64,000 nt of DNA from Paragonimus westermani (taxonomy: Eukaryota; Platyhelminthes; Trematoda; Plagiorchiida; Troglotrematidae). Location: the NCBI GenBank assembly GCA_008508345.1, contig QNGE01003313.1, positions 1-64,000 on the forward strand, given 5' to 3'. The position numbers were made by a program, and so were the translations under genes. Below are positions 11,441 to 24,150 of this stretch, one piece after another; position 1 is the stretch's first letter, and each line of letters opens with the position of its first letter. The notes under the pieces were generated by a model. The model made no database searches, was not told where the DNA came from, and saw only the letters and a program-made list of their open reading frames with translations.

Positions 11441-13687
11441 CATGGATCGAGGTGCAGCTCCAGGAACAAGGAGTTCACTTTGGCGGCTCTCAAAGCTCGG
11501 AGGAAGATGCGTTCGTATTTTTTCAGTGAAACGTTCCTATAGTTGGAACAAACTTCTGTGTGCAATTAGAGTCAGTGAGATAACTAATCAATTTAAACGG
11601 AATTGAGAAACTTCCACGAAATCGGCGAACGATGTGTTCATTTTCAAACTCTGTATGCCTGAAAACGACATCTTTAAAGACGGACCTGATAACATCTGAT
11701 GGGAAATCCTGTGTCGCTTGTTGTTTCGTCACATACGCTTTGAACTGCTCAAAACTTTCGCTTTCTCCATAAGAGGTATTTATCTGGGATTCGAAACTTA
11801 TTAATGAATCCTGGAGGGTAGATCTTGCACATAGTTACGTTTAAAACTTGCACGTGAACAATAAAACATGTCTCCAGTCAACACATATTGGTGTCAATAA
11901 ACACATACCCGTTATTAATAACTCGATCATCCTGGTAAGCTCTTACTTCATTCCTAATGATAACCAGCTGTGTGCAGTTATCGATCACTATGCAAAGGCT
12001 GTGTACGCTAAAACTGTTTTAAAAAATGTCTCAGCGTATTTGTCCCGCATGAGTACATAAAAACATCGCATTACATTTAGTGCTTCTTCCCCTCCTAATA
12101 GACCAGGTGACAATCGTTGTGTGTTGTTAAACATTCCTTTCTTCCGATGTTTGGGCCACGTAGGGCAAAATTCGGCAGTAATCATGTACCGGGGAAAGCT
12201 GTTACTTGACCTCCTTTCACGTTGAATGATAACAACTGTTTGCAAGCGTAACACATATACTGTCAACCAACACAAAATTATTAATTTTATGAAAAAGACT
12301 GTCACAAAATCACATTCCATCAATCGTCATACTTTACGTGGACGTTTCACGTTCCCCCGTTTATTGAGTAACTTTTCTTTTCATTCTTGATTCCACAAAC
12401 ATATCTCACACGAGGAAACATTCCACCAATTCCGGACACTCAAAGTCCCTTACTATTTGGGCAGTTCGCGAGATCTGCTGAACTCCGTCGATTTCGAACA
12501 AATAACGAAGTCCAGTCGAGAGATACGTGCATTTCTCCCCAAAACTGTGTTTTCTCACCTCCTCCCATCCCGTCGAAATTTTCTACATATTTTTCCGGAA
12601 CCATCTACATCAAACAGTGGCGAAGTGATCAACCTCTGAATTGCAAATTGATCTGACTATTCCACAGTTTTTCAAATTGAATTTTGCAGATTTCAATAAC
12701 TACTACCCCAGAAGCAATTGTCTCAGATTCTTTTTAATAAGCTGGAATTTTTCTCTCTTATTATGTCTGTTTTGTTGCTTCACTCACCTAGTTATCACTT
12801 ATGCTGTGCATTATTGCATATGGCTTTACATTGTGCAAATTGCTCACGCTGGCCTGAGCACGTTTCGCATAGGTGCGTTGAGAAATATACCATTAATACC
12901 ATTATTAGTAGATAGCATGCGGTGGTTTCAAAGATTAGCCTACGGTGGAGAAGTGGGTATGCGGTCGATCCTCGTCTACTAACAGTTTAAAATGCCTTCC
13001 CTGAAAAACAGTCCAGATGTAGTCTCAACAGACATCGAACTAAAAGAACGCATCATGGTTTGGAAACAAACCGTACATTTCCAACAAGGTCTGGAAACAT
13101 GGTAAGTAGTTAGCTCCAGCCTAATCTGGAACAAACGGTAACAAACAAGAGAAGGAAGGGAGCACAAATCGGGCTCCAGCCCACTCGGCGGAACTCAAAG
13201 GTACTCCAGGAGAAAATTGCGTGGAAGCTTGAGCATGTTAACATAACGCTCAGATAGGTACCACATAAACGACCTTGAAGAATGCGATAGTGGATGAGTC
13301 GTTGGTATGAGAGCAACCGTTCGCTACGTACAATTAGCTGCACAACGGAAGAAAGTAGGGCTGAGTTCGTATCAAGCCTCCTATAGTAGACGTACACATA
13401 ATCATATGTACAGAACGGACAGACGGAAAAACATGATGCAGCCGAGACCCTTAGAGAAGCCACCCGACTGCTGACGACTACAAGCAGAGGGATTGTGAAG
13501 AAGGAGGCTGTCTGCCAAATGCAGAGCGATGGTTAAAAGACTGAACAAGTGACAAGTTCTGCCATGTGAATAGCAAACGCTAACTACTGTAGTCATCATA
13601 TGAGAGGTGCTTGTGTGATACATCAAAAAGGGGGTCTCATGAGGTCAGATACCGTTTCAGACACCAGGGTACTTTTACAGCAAAGGC
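11441..13687. other. Intergenic, nothing recognised
   Basis: Only short frames without family resemblance. The stretch is AT-rich in its first half. Confidence 0.5.
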
Positions 13688-15060
13688 TCAGGCATCGGGA
13701 CGGATAAACGTCCAACGTATTGAGACAACTGTCGAAAGGTAGCAAAAGTCAACTCCAGGTTTCCCGCACGACTGTGTCATAGGTTTGAAAGAAACCAGGT
13801 ATAGTCTGTGGACACAAGTCGGTGTTGCAAAAGAGGGCAGTCCCAGTCGAAAAATCCTGTTGCCAGAAGAAGAATACGTGATGCCACGAAAAGTGATAGT
13901 TACGTGCGAATGAGAAATACAGTCCACGTCACAGCTGATAATATCGGAGCCTGAATGTACGGTGGCGTTATGAAATTCGGTCGTGTGATTTAATACCATT
14001 TCCGTGCAGGCAATCTGTGTTAAGTAGTCGTCCGATATATTGACGTCTAGTAACACAGCACCACCATCAAGAACCGCGATAACGTCGCAGTGATGATTGA
14101 ATTCGTCGTCCGTACTCATGGCTGCCCGGAGACCGCGCAGCCCAGATTGCTCAACCCCTCTGACTGGCCCTTGTCTACACATTTGTGCCAAGCACAACGC
14201 ACATCGTGGGTGATTCATCACGATGGAAAAATATAAACAGAGCTTTCTGTTTTACTGCAGTTGCCACGAAAGAGAACTGACTGGTCAATTCAACCACCCC
14301 CAGAACTCCGGACGATAGTCGGAGTAAACCGCATCTGAGCCAGGATGGCACGAATGAAGATCCTGGAGAAAATGTGGTCTGGATTTAGCAGCCAGCGGCT
14401 GGAAAGTGGACAGTGGTAAACCTCACGAATACCACGGCCATCTGGAGTAGTACAAAGCTTATCCGTCCATGCTCGTCACTACTAAACCCTGAACGCGTAC
14501 CGGGATAGTGACATCCTCCATGGTAGAACCAAACGAATCGTCTTTGACTACATTTCTCAAAAGTGGTCAATGACTTGAGAACAGTTCATTTAATCGTGTT
14601 TTGCGCAAAATGAGAATGGTGGTGGGTAAATGCGGAATTTTCAAACAGTCAAGGCAAATCGGGGTGTGGATTTAGCTAGTTAGTATGTCTTTCAGAAGAC
14701 ACTGTAGAACAAACCGGCTGATTGTACAATCGACAGTTTCGAGCGTATTGCAGTGGACTCGGTTCGAAATCAATGAGTGAATAATTTTGGGGATCAGACG
14801 TTGCCTTAGAGGGAAGGAACGTTGATGCAGCTTCAGGGGGCGCCTTGGTGGTTTCATCCAGCGTCCTATTAGGCTGCAATCGGTGATTGGTAAATGTACT
14901 TTGCAAGTGAATGAGATGCCGAGATAAGTCACCGTGCCAGAGGCGCTTATTGAGTCCAGAATATCCAGTCCGAGTTGAATAGACTCCTTAACGATAGCAG
15001 CTGCGTAGTGCTTATGATCGCCAAAGATAACCAAAAGTTTGGCATTTAGCCTGTTGATCT
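13688..15060 (-). mobile_element. R2-like non-LTR retrotransposon remnant (RT thumb plus endonuclease)
   Basis: Reading the minus strand 5' to 3', an RT C-terminal part comes first (15034-14672): TVTYLGISFT, then APLKP-like RRPLKLHQRSFPLRQRLIP, the region after the active site in R2-clade proteins. An endonuclease part follows (14221-13688): DVIAVLDGGAVLLDVNI corresponds to the PD-(D/E)XK-like KPDLV...VLDV core, and HVTITFRGITYS with RLGL corresponds to the conserved PVTISYRGI...LGL segment at the R2 protein end. Frames are shifted between the two parts. No ribosomal DNA flanks it, although classical R2 sits in 28S genes. The upstream catalytic RT motif is not convincingly visible. Confidence 0.75.
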
Positions 15061-16894
15061 TCTGTCCAAATAGCTTCAGAGCAGTACCGGCGGCTGCAAG
15101 CTTTTTGGGGGCTTACTCTCTCCACAGGAGCCTCTGAATTTAGTTATGCCAAAGTCGGCATATATGCGCAACGACACACAGACACAACGCACGCGGCCAC
15201 TCTATTAATTTGAACTGGCAGTGTTCACGCCTTCTGTCCAGGCGGCATTGTTTTCCAGGGCAGTACTGTCCCCCATGAAAATCGCCACAATCAAAAATAG
15301 TACAAGCGGGAATTGTCTCCTTAATGAAAACCTTGTCCACTGTATAAGTTGAAACCATCCGGGGGAAATATTCAAGGCCCCACTTAGCTTTTGTGAGCGG
15401 CAGGTTCAGATTAAGCGGTTGATAGGTCAATTACTTCATGTTTGCTTGTTGTTCAACTGTTCATTATCCGTCTATTAGTTTCACGGAAGCTTGCTGTACG
15501 TTCTGTTTTTGTCTTGTAAAACAACGAAATAAGCCTCATGCTTAGAACGCCTCACTCTTATTACGCTTTAATTTCAGTTCTTATTTACAATCCTCATAAA
15601 GTACGGCATAAAGTTTTCAGATGAAACTATTTGGAGGGCACATGGGAAACTATGAATCGAGTTAATTCAGTACAAAGTCATCCTTACATCTTATCACTGT
15701 GGCAAGATTGTGAAAACCGTTCACACTATGAAGGCTCAAGTCGTCTACCGCACGCGGTCAGGTAGTCGAGTGCTAAAATAAACCAGGTGAACCAGACGAC
15801 CTAAATTTCTAGGAGTTCCAATCGTCGAAATTCCTTGTAAACCTCTCTGGAGTTCAATACCTTTCCTGCACATAATGGGATTGCTCATTAACACTTAATA
15901 GTGGCGCACACTGTAGTTTCAAGAGTGGAAAGTGTCATTAATGCCGGAAAAGTACAGTGGTAAACTTGAGTGGAATATTGTGAACATTCAGCTTGTGCTT
16001 CCCCGTCCAGATTTGTTGTGTGCTGACTTCTTCATAGTAATTTAGAGCGTTCTTCGATTAGATATTTGGCAATGTCTCCGGCTGCTGCCTCCTATCATCC
16101 TAATTATGGAACCTCGTAAAATTTAATACGAGGAGATGCTATCGATAAGCTTCAACCGACGGGGCCGAAGGGACGTTGAGGACTGATGAAGTTCATATGT
16201 CAAAGTCTAAAAGTTTAATCCTGGCGTATATATAAGCAACTGTTCTTCAAACACATTTGCATTGGCCATAATATGTTCTACGAATACCTTACATGCAAGC
16301 CGCTGATTCGAACAGAACGTCCAAGTACAACCACCAAGAGTTACCAGTACTAAACGTACTATGAACTTTATAACTATTTCCACCGCCGTTTGACCCGAAC
16401 AAACATGAAAAATCCAAACGAGCAGCTACGTAATAATCCGATCCTCAACGAGTCAAGAAGGCCTCGAGAGCTAAGATTTCACAGTGCTTAACTAAAAACG
16501 ACGGATGGTTTTGACCAAACGTTCCACCCTCTTGGCCTGCCTGGGAAATAAACCCATCAGAGCACCAACTAGCATCCGACGAAAACGCCGTTTTGTTACT
16601 AGTACGAAATTCAGTTTAGCAGATGCATCTTCGAGAAACTTTATTGCAAAGGTGGTGGTCTGGATAAAATGATGCGGCAGTTTATCAGAGAAAGGGGATG
16701 GCAGCAGCCAACTCGTCGAAAGCCAAAAAATAATCTGACAGGTAATGAAAACAAAGCATTGAGGACATCTATGCAGAGCAATGCAGCAGCCACGTTTCGC
16801 GGCTATTTCGTAATTTACTTATGTATGTTTTGCACACCTCATTTTAACCCTATCTGTGCTTTTGTTTGTAAGCTTCACTTTTGAATTAGACAGG
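15061..16894. other. Intergenic, possible upstream part of the R2-like element
   Basis: 15061-15430 is open for 96 codons on the minus strand and could be decayed RT sequence of the same element, but no motif is certain. The remainder shows nothing. Confidence 0.35.
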
Positions 16895-17280
16895 GTACAA
16901 AAGTAAATGGGAGCACCATCTATGTTTTCTAATTTTGGGTGAACTTTTGTCCGATGAATTAATCACATAGGGAAAAATTTGGAGCTCCGCGTATCTGCCG
17001 ACCTAACAACGCTGAACGCTTTCCCATCCCACACCACTTGTGGAAGTCTTTATCGGACCTCGTTTGAACCCACCTTCTGGCGCAGTCTTTCTTCTGCGTG
17101 TGATGAACTTTTCAACTCAACAGACTTTAACTTATCAGTCAGTCTTTCGACTTTCATCATTATGTCTTTCGTTTTGTTTGTACGGACACTTGCATGCATT
17201 AGTTCCCCTCACATTTTTTCTTTGGCGCTATCACGTTCTTGGTCGTTTTTGCCACTTAGTAGATTATGTCACTAAAACAG
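16895..17280 (+). repeat. Dispersed repeat, copy 2
   Basis: Plus-strand partner of 5885-6245 (see there). Two overlapping frames (98 and 81 codons) are present, neither with a known domain. Confidence 0.6.
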
Positions 17281-17985
17281 ACTGATCCTCACTCCACCCA
17301 GAAGTTCGTAAGAACGAAGTACACTATCTTTCAGAGGACTAAATAACGTATGAGCATGCAAAGAAGAACTTACGAAAGGTTTGATGGTTCGAATCACCAA
17401 AACCTAAACAGGTCTTAAGAAAGAGGAATCATCAAGAGAAGAAGAAGCAAATCACCTTAGGCCCCTTGAAATATCAATACCACGACTATATGGACTATCG
17501 AAGGTTCACAGCGGTCCAGTATCATTGGGACCATTCATCATAGAGAGGACGGCCCCAAGCTACCCGATATCGTGTCTTGCGTCCATGACCATCTCAGGAC
17601 AATCATGACATGAACAGTCCAACCAATTTCCTGAGACATATTCAGCACCCGAAGTTGCGAGAAGACGACGCACCGGTTTTCTCGGGGTAGGAGAAAGCTT
17701 CCTCCGGAGAGAGCGATTAAGTTAGTAGAGTTTTGCCCGGTGACTTACCTGTAATTTAACGACCAAATTTACCTGAATAATAGAAACTTGCAAGTAGGCT
17801 CATGAACATCAATTCAACTCAAGTCACAGGGCTTTATAGCTCTTGTCGGAAACTGTCCAGCTTCTTGTAAACGTAGCTTCTTTGATCTCTGTATGGTGTA
17901 GCAGTTTGGGAAGATGACATCATCCAAATTTTCCAAATGGTAGACCAACAACGTTAACCTCAACCACGGCGTGTAAAAGCTGCAT
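17281..17985. other. Intergenic, nothing recognised
   Basis: No convincing frame. An isolated B-box-like GGTTCGAATCA at about 17387 has no matching A box. Confidence 0.4.
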
Positions 17986-17989
17986 TTGG

Positions 17990-18845
17990 TTGCCTGCAGA
18001 TGTTGTGTTGAAGCACTCTGGATTTGATGCTGTTTACACATTCAAGCCTGCAGAGTGGCCTGGAACAGGTAAATCACATATTCGTTGTTTTACTCAGGAC
18101 TTAGCTTGTCTATTCCCACAGGCACTTGAATGCCACAGCAGAGAGAAGGATTTTTACACACGAAGAGAACATTGTATGTTTTGCATTTCTGGATGTTCCC
18201 GTTATAAAGAGACCCGACAGCAAGCTAGAGACTGCTGTCTGTCAAAACCCGATAACAACTGATGTCATTCTCAAGTTCAACAGTAGCCGCCCGGCCAGTT
18301 ACCTCAAGAGATGTGGGCGAACGGTGTGCCGACGTGCAGACACGTATTGTAGCTCATCCGAACTCAGAAGACAAGAAAGAGGGTACTCCTTCAAACTGTC
18401 CACTTCCAGCTGGTATCTCACCAGTTTCGTAGACACCTACATGAGCTTAACATGCTCAAAACAAAAAGCAAATGACTGCCATATATTCACGGCACATGTG
18501 AAGCAGCACGGAGAATACTGCAACCAATAGGCATCCAGATACCATACAAGCCGAACCCAACACATTTAATCTTCGGTGAATGCCAGAGATCGTACAGAAA
18601 CACGAACAGTCTAGTGAAGACTATGTGATTCAATGACCTGGGCGCAACTGATAACAGTGGGAGACTGTCAAAGAGCTGCGCACGCGCATGCACAAACACA
18701 AATTAACGATGCACCTAGCCAGAGATAAATCACAATCACGGCACCAACACGCAGACACAGGTCAAGAATTCAACAGGGCTGACGTAAAACTGGTCACGCT
18801 TGCAAAAGTGAAAAAGGACCGACTTGCACTTGAGGCTCACTAATT
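17990..18845 (+). mobile_element. Penelope-like element remnant (RT C-terminus and GIY-YIG part)
   Basis: The 134-codon frame at 18126-18530 carries FAFLDVPVIKRPDSKLETAV, then RPASYLKRCGRTVCRRAD, and further on the equivalent of the ANGYP..FV segment. This order is characteristic of the C-terminal RT region of Penelope-like elements in flatworms. Downstream, in shifted frames, IGIQIPYKPNPTHL (about 18528) and ELRTRMHKHKLTMH...ADTGQEF (18670-18790) match the linker and the C-terminal half of the GIY-YIG endonuclease. The GIY and YIG residues are not visible. The copy is inactive and its ends are unresolved. Confidence 0.8.
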
Positions 18846-20325
18846 GCGGAACTCGGTCAACTGACACTTAGATGTAAACAGACCACCTCAGCAGCGTTGA
18901 ATTAGGAACAAAAGCCAAGCGAACGCAGGATGATAGTAGAAAACGGTGGGTAGCACTTCCGTATTATTCCGGCACTCTTTCGTTTGCTTGATAACGGATC
19001 CTTGTGCGGTGTATGTGCTTGTTCTAATTGTTGCATACATATGCCAATCTTGTGTGGATCACGTAATGAAGATCGCTTCTAAATACTTTCCAATGCAGAC
19101 ATAGAATACACAGAAACAACCTTAAGAAGCACACGAACGTTTACTGACACACTAATCGTCTGGGCCGATGTTTCACTTTGAAATCACAGACATAAATTAA
19201 TGTTTGCGGAAAGTACTGAATACTTAGCGCATATTTAGCACATGCAATACGGCTGGTACCACCGGTCATTGCTTCACAAGTAACAGTTACGAGACAAGCA
19301 AAGTGTTTAAGGTCGAAAACAAATAGACACCATCAACAAACTTTGCCACTGCCAACATTATGTGCAGTGTTCTCGAAGGGAAGCCGGGCATCAATTTCCA
19401 ATGCCGGTGTAGGATGCTGACTAATTTTAGTTGTATACCATCAAGGACATGCAGTACTGTTGTTTACTGAGAGTCATCTTTGTTGTGAGGCAGCGAAAAT
19501 GATGAAGAGCCTCCTAAGGTGTGAATGTAGACAGGGATTTTCTGATGGCAATAACACTGCGGAGAGTTTGAGTTAGCTTTAGACATAGGCCATCAATAGG
19601 ACGGAGTCAACTATTTCCCAAATTGAGTACGAAATAATAAACCTAGGGAGTTTTGCATTTCAAATTTGCTCGCCCAAACCGTCAGTGATGAGTGCTGGCT
19701 AGACCGAGCGTATTTACTGTCTTAACAGTATGGCTGTGATAATTAACGTCAGGGTCTACAAATGGCGGGATAAACCTAGAAATACAGCATGATGTACCTC
19801 AGATTCTATGTAAAAATCGTTGGGTTCTGATTAGTCTATTAATAATTCGTAAATCTGTTTCGTTTGTAAATGTAGCTTTCTTTTATTTATCATTCGGTGA
19901 TAAAATTGTCGTGATAACACAATCCGTTAGGGAAATATGGTGGTTTACACTTGTCCATTTCTATTCGCCGGCGCTCGCTGGCTGCTAATCCAAGGGATGT
20001 CTTTCAAGCGTTGAAGCGGTTACGGAGGTGTGTGTGAACAATTAAGTGTTCTCGATCCTAGGCCGTGGTAGCTGAAACAGAGCCGAAGGGCTTGGGTGAC
20101 TCCACCGAAAATGCGCGTACACCACCCACCCCATCTAGAGCCAGCTAATCTGGCTGTGGTTTAGGCGACCTACTGTGTTCATTCCCTCACCCAACTTGGT
20201 TAGGGGCAGTGGTCGTTCAGATAACCCTTTGGCTTGGAATCCGGCTTTTGGAGCCGGGGTAGTATCCAGGATATTGGCAGACGGGCCAGAATTAACCTCA
20301 AATTTGGACATGTATTGGTGATTGG
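18846..20325. other. Intergenic, nothing recognised
   Basis: No coding signal, tRNA or repeat pair seen. Confidence 0.45.
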
Positions 20326-21238
20326 CTATGTATTTGGGATTGAAATTTCACGGTTGCCCTGACCAGGTGAAACATGTCCAGTAATGCCTTTCATCGAAAT
20401 AGCAGTGGGTACCATTGCATTATAAGAATCATGTATCTCTGTGCAATAAACTGAAACAGAAGACTCAACACTACTGGTGTTAACAGTAAATGAACGTCGG
20501 ACGGTTCCCGTCAAATTAGGATTAGCAATGTGACGAACAAATTTCCTTTGACAGTATGGTTTCTGGTTGCGTAGTCTGATAACAGTGGATTCCACGAGTT
20601 CCAGAGTGCGCTGACGGACTGTTTTTGATTGAGTGTTGGTAAGTCTGTAGATAACCGGGAAGGCTTTGATGGCGTCTATGTGATTGTTGGTTTCAGCTAC
20701 ATTTGCAACAATGGCGCCAGCAATTGATTTACAACAACCGGTTCCGGCCCAAACTGCATGGTGTTCCTCGATCGTTTTCACAAGCGTCTAGTCGTACAAC
20801 GAACACATTCTGCAACACAACAGCAGAGTGAAGATACACCAGTAGTGAATGATCGTGGACAGGTAGCTTGTCTTCAAGGCTCAATTTTAACACCAATATT
20901 GTTATGAACCAGTTTGCTGAGGTTGCCACTGGCAGGGTAAGTCTATGTGACCAGTAGATGCAACAGTCAAGCTGATCATTAAGCAAAATTTTTATAAACA
21001 CTAATTTTCTTTCATTTGTGGACACTACCTCATACGGAATTTTCGTCAGTATGTTTGAAACGATGAACTGTCCCGGAGAACCGTTTTCCCTCAAAGGTTT
21101 TCGTGGTAATTCAGAGTATGCAGTAGTTTTGCTGCATCCGGTTCGAGTCAGCCTGTCACAGTTACCGAAGCCAAAGGACGCCTGCACATAACCAACAACA
21201 TAAGTGGCTTGCGCTACACCACTTGTGGCCCATCTCAC
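20326..21238 (-). other. Two overlapping unassigned ORFs
   Basis: Frames of 169 codons (21238-20729) and 151 codons (20781-20326) overlap by about 50 bp on the minus strand. They could be one older reading frame split by a frameshift. I recognise no domain or signal peptide, and splice sites do not clearly join them. Given the surroundings, a transposon remnant is more likely than a cellular gene. Confidence 0.3.
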
Positions 21239-22190
21239 AAACCACTTATCCAGTGTAAACCTGAAGGAATAAGACCGGGAGGTGTAAGTGTGTGTTTGAG
21301 GTCTTTGTGTTCAGTCGGCTAATGCTGGTTAGCCAACTGATAGGCTAGCTCGAAAGTGAAACTCTACCTCTCGAGAAAGAAAAATGTTGAACATGTACTG
21401 CAAGAAGTGGTTTGATAAATGAGTGCGTGTTAGCACACTCTAGACTGGAAATGCAAAAAGAGCAAAATACAAAGTTGGATCGAAATAAAAAAGACAAAAT
21501 ATTCACCACATAGTACGCCAGCAAAGCTCGGGAAGCGGAAATGTAGAAGACCACAGACATCCAGATTTCTGAAACGACGGCAGTCGTTCGTCGGTATGTA
21601 CGGGAAAAAGTGGATATGACGGACGTAACCTACTTGACCTTAACGTACTCATCGTATCTTCGCCGACGGTGTACTACGAGTACGTTGGTGACCTACTAAT
21701 CCCAAACGGCCAGTGCACTGGCAGCCGCACACATCGCAAAGTCATATGGTCATGTCGCCGCGACCCACGGTAGCAATGGTTCCATCGCGTACAACGCGCT
21801 TCCGTTTACGGTCGAACGATATCTGTTCACTGAAGCTGCGGACGCCCGTTCGGATTTTAATTTTCTAGATATTACGGATTAATGCTAAGTCCTGCCAACA
21901 TTTGAAATGGATGTTACAACGCGAAAGACTTATCTGGATAACATCCTGCTATCTTTGCTTTTGACCACCAGAAGTTCGATTGCCTGATTTCGCTTGCCCG
22001 TATAGCAGCTGTCTTGGAGTACGATCCTCGTCCATCTGACGTACGTGACCTAGCTAACGGCTTCCGTCCCGTTTACGTTCGCTCCTTACAGTACTTCAGT
22101 ATTTGGAACCATATCCGACCACAGATTACTGACGATTGGTCTCATACACTGGAAGTGGAAGTGACTCAGATGGTGCACATTCCGATGACA
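21239..22190. other. Intergenic, nothing recognised
   Basis: The plus strand around 21700-22240 is rich in short open frames with an even amino-acid mix, which may be decayed coding sequence, but no family is recognisable. Confidence 0.35.
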
Positions 22191-22196
22191 CGCTGT

Positions 22197-22430
22197 CTAC
22201 GTTCCACCGCCATACAGCAGTATAGGCAGCACCATTGAGTGGTAGACACGGAGCATAGTTCTCAGCTTCAGGCTGTGGTTCCTCCAGATACGTCTTTCAA
22301 GACGTCCGAAAACAACACTAGTCATTGCTACGTGAGCTCGTAACTCGCGGTCCATGGGCAGATCTGTGGACAAACTGTTACCCAAATAGCAGAAATCTGA
22401 GCAGCTGTCGACAAATTCCCCACTCATGCG
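22197..22430 (-). mobile_element. LINE fragment, C-terminal RT region
   Basis: The frame contains DFCYLGNSLSTD, then VVFGRLERRIW, then RVYHSMVLPILLYG. This is the conserved order after the RT active site in RTE-like flatworm LINEs (FTYLGS..., AFGRL..., VLPTLLYG). The fragment stops before the usual W-FDHRCLR tail. Confidence 0.8.
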
Positions 22431-22497
22431 AAGTTCTGGTGCGGATACAGGAACAGCACATCTGCCCGGAGAAGACTGAGTAAATAGTACTAATTAG

Positions 22498-22655
22498 CTC
22501 AAACCTAGAGGTAGTTTCTACTCAGTATTGATGACGCAGCATATTAGCCAACGTTATAGTAATGTAATCGGTACTGTGTGCAACGTAATTATTGATGCAG
22601 TGGAACATCAACAGCACACAGTGTTCGGTTTTGAAGTACGATCAATACACCCACA
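22498..22655 (-). repeat. Direct repeat A (possible 3' LTR part)
   Basis: Aligns with 23996-24150: both contain GTTTCTACTCAGT or GTTTCCACTCAGT, GATGA, GCCAACG, AATGTAAT, CGTAATTATT and an AACACAATG-like end, in order. Identity is about three quarters by eye. Confidence 0.65.
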
Positions 22656-22823
22656 TCAGTTTAAATAAAAGTCCGGAATGCTGCAGTTATGACGTTGATT
22701 CTTCTTCGGAGGCTGAGGATTTCTTGCCTTTGCTGGTTCTCCAGTAACTCAATTCAAAACTGAAACCGACTCAGAAAATGAATTTTCAGTTTCAGAACAT
22801 TCAGCGGACAATGCAAAAGAGAG

Positions 22824-23777
22824 CTACAAAATCTTCAAGTACTTAGGGCCAATAATAGACGGATAAGAATTAGTGACAAAAAATAGACATATATACGTAA
22901 TTGTGAGTGAAATTTCACACTCGTCAAGACTAGGTAAGATATGTTCAGTGATACCTTCAAGAGAAGGACCAACAAGCTTCAAGACAATAGTAGGTTGTAG
23001 ACGTTCCATGCAATCAACAGAAGTGAAAAAGACAATACTATCAGTGTTAACAATGAGGGAAGGTTTGGGACCACTGTTAGGGGTAAATGATCGCGCTGTA
23101 TGATATGCAAATTCAACAGAATTAGTAGGAACCACAATGAGAGCAGTGGATTGAAAGCCAGACGGGGGACTTTGTTCTTCTAAAGAGGTCTGGACTAAAG
23201 ACGTCTTCGAACTACCACATACTGCTTGAATGTGACCTATCTTGCTACATTTATGGCAATTGGGATGGCCAGATGGACAAGTAAATCGAGAGCGTTTATG
23301 ACCACATGGTTTACATTTGTCCCAATGCTGCACAGAATTCGGATTAGTGATGTGTTTGAACTGTTGCATTCGTCTGATAAGTGATCTTGAACGGCCGCTG
23401 TTGATGTTGTGCCTGCTTCTCAGCACTGTTGGCATTCGCCGCGGCCTTTGCATCTTGAAATTATTCAGAGAGTGCTCTAATAGGCTGGAAAGATGCCTCC
23501 TTCAGTAGTAACAACTTTTGCTGAACAACAAGGGCATTGATTCCTGCGACTAATCGATCTCTTCAGTGAATCTGTAGTTGACCACCGAAATTACCTTTCT
23601 GCCTGAGTTTGAAGCCGAAGAATAAACGCACGGATTTCTTATCGAAGTATGGGATTCCGATAGAAAGTTGACAGGCGAAACAGGGTTGAGCAGCAAATGC
23701 TTCAAAGAATCATACGGAAGTAAAAGGGACGAGACCGGAAAAGCCAGATTTTCAAGCAGTGTACGCGTCCTTGTCAA
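22824..23777 (-). pseudogene. gag: Gag remnant with CCHC knuckle
   Basis: The upstream frame (23777-23550) holds SLLLPYDSLKHLLLNPVSPV, like the YDELVxLLLNHVxPVNF segment of gypsy-type Gag. The next frame (23453-22824) holds two Cys/His knuckles. The second is C-HK-C-SKIG-H-IQAV-C at 23217-23258, a perfect C-X2-C-X4-H-X4-C, and the first (C-KP-C-GHK...) is irregular. The frames are shifted against each other. Sequence after the knuckles reads on without a protease DTG or DSG motif. Confidence 0.75.
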
Positions 23778-23995
23778 TGACTGTGGAGTAATAGGGCGTT
23801 TCCTTCTTTTCTTTGATATCTCTACGGGTTAAACCCAAATCTTCGAAGAGTTTCAGGTGATCTTCGATTTCCTGTGACAATGAGTGCACCTTCAGAATTT
23901 TTAAATAGCAAAACTCCACCGTAAGAAGTATACGGACCGCGACGTCAGTTGTGATAGTTAGGAATACGCAGTAGTAATCGGAAACGTACTTCGCT

Positions 23996-24150
23996 CAAAC
24001 TCAGCGCCAGTTTCCACTCAGTACTGATGATGCAACATGCTGGCCAACGATATCGCAATGTAATAAGTATTACGCACACCGTAATTATTCACGCTGTAAA
24101 CACAACAACAGAACACAATGTTTGGTTATGAATTACACTCACTACAGTTT
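23996..24150 (-). repeat. Direct repeat B (possible 5' LTR part)
   Basis: Partner of 22498-22655; lies on the upstream side of gag on the minus strand. Confidence 0.65.

Larger units (their letters stand above)
22498..24150 (-). mobile_element. LTR-retrotransposon remnant with gag only
   Basis: Two diverged direct repeats (22498-22655 and 23996-24150) bracket a minus-strand gag remnant. The structure resembles an internally deleted LTR element or a non-autonomous derivative: no RT, RNase H or integrase signal lies between the repeats. It is a different family from the CsRn1-like element because its zinc knuckle is standard CCHC. Confidence 0.6.

Noticed and set aside
13688..15060. Ribosomal RNA genes as the R2 target
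   Set aside because: No conserved 28S or 18S sequence was recognised on either side.
16185..16215. CTGATGA on the plus strand, possible second hammerhead
   Set aside because: No GAAA core follows, stem II does not pair, and there is no tRNA-like promoter upstream.
17380..17400. B-box-like GGTTCGAATCA as a tRNA or SINE
   Set aside because: No A box, cloverleaf or second copy found.
24020..24060. CTGATGATG inside direct repeat B
   Set aside because: The core and stems of a hammerhead are absent, and repeat A has GATGACG at the same place without ribozyme features.
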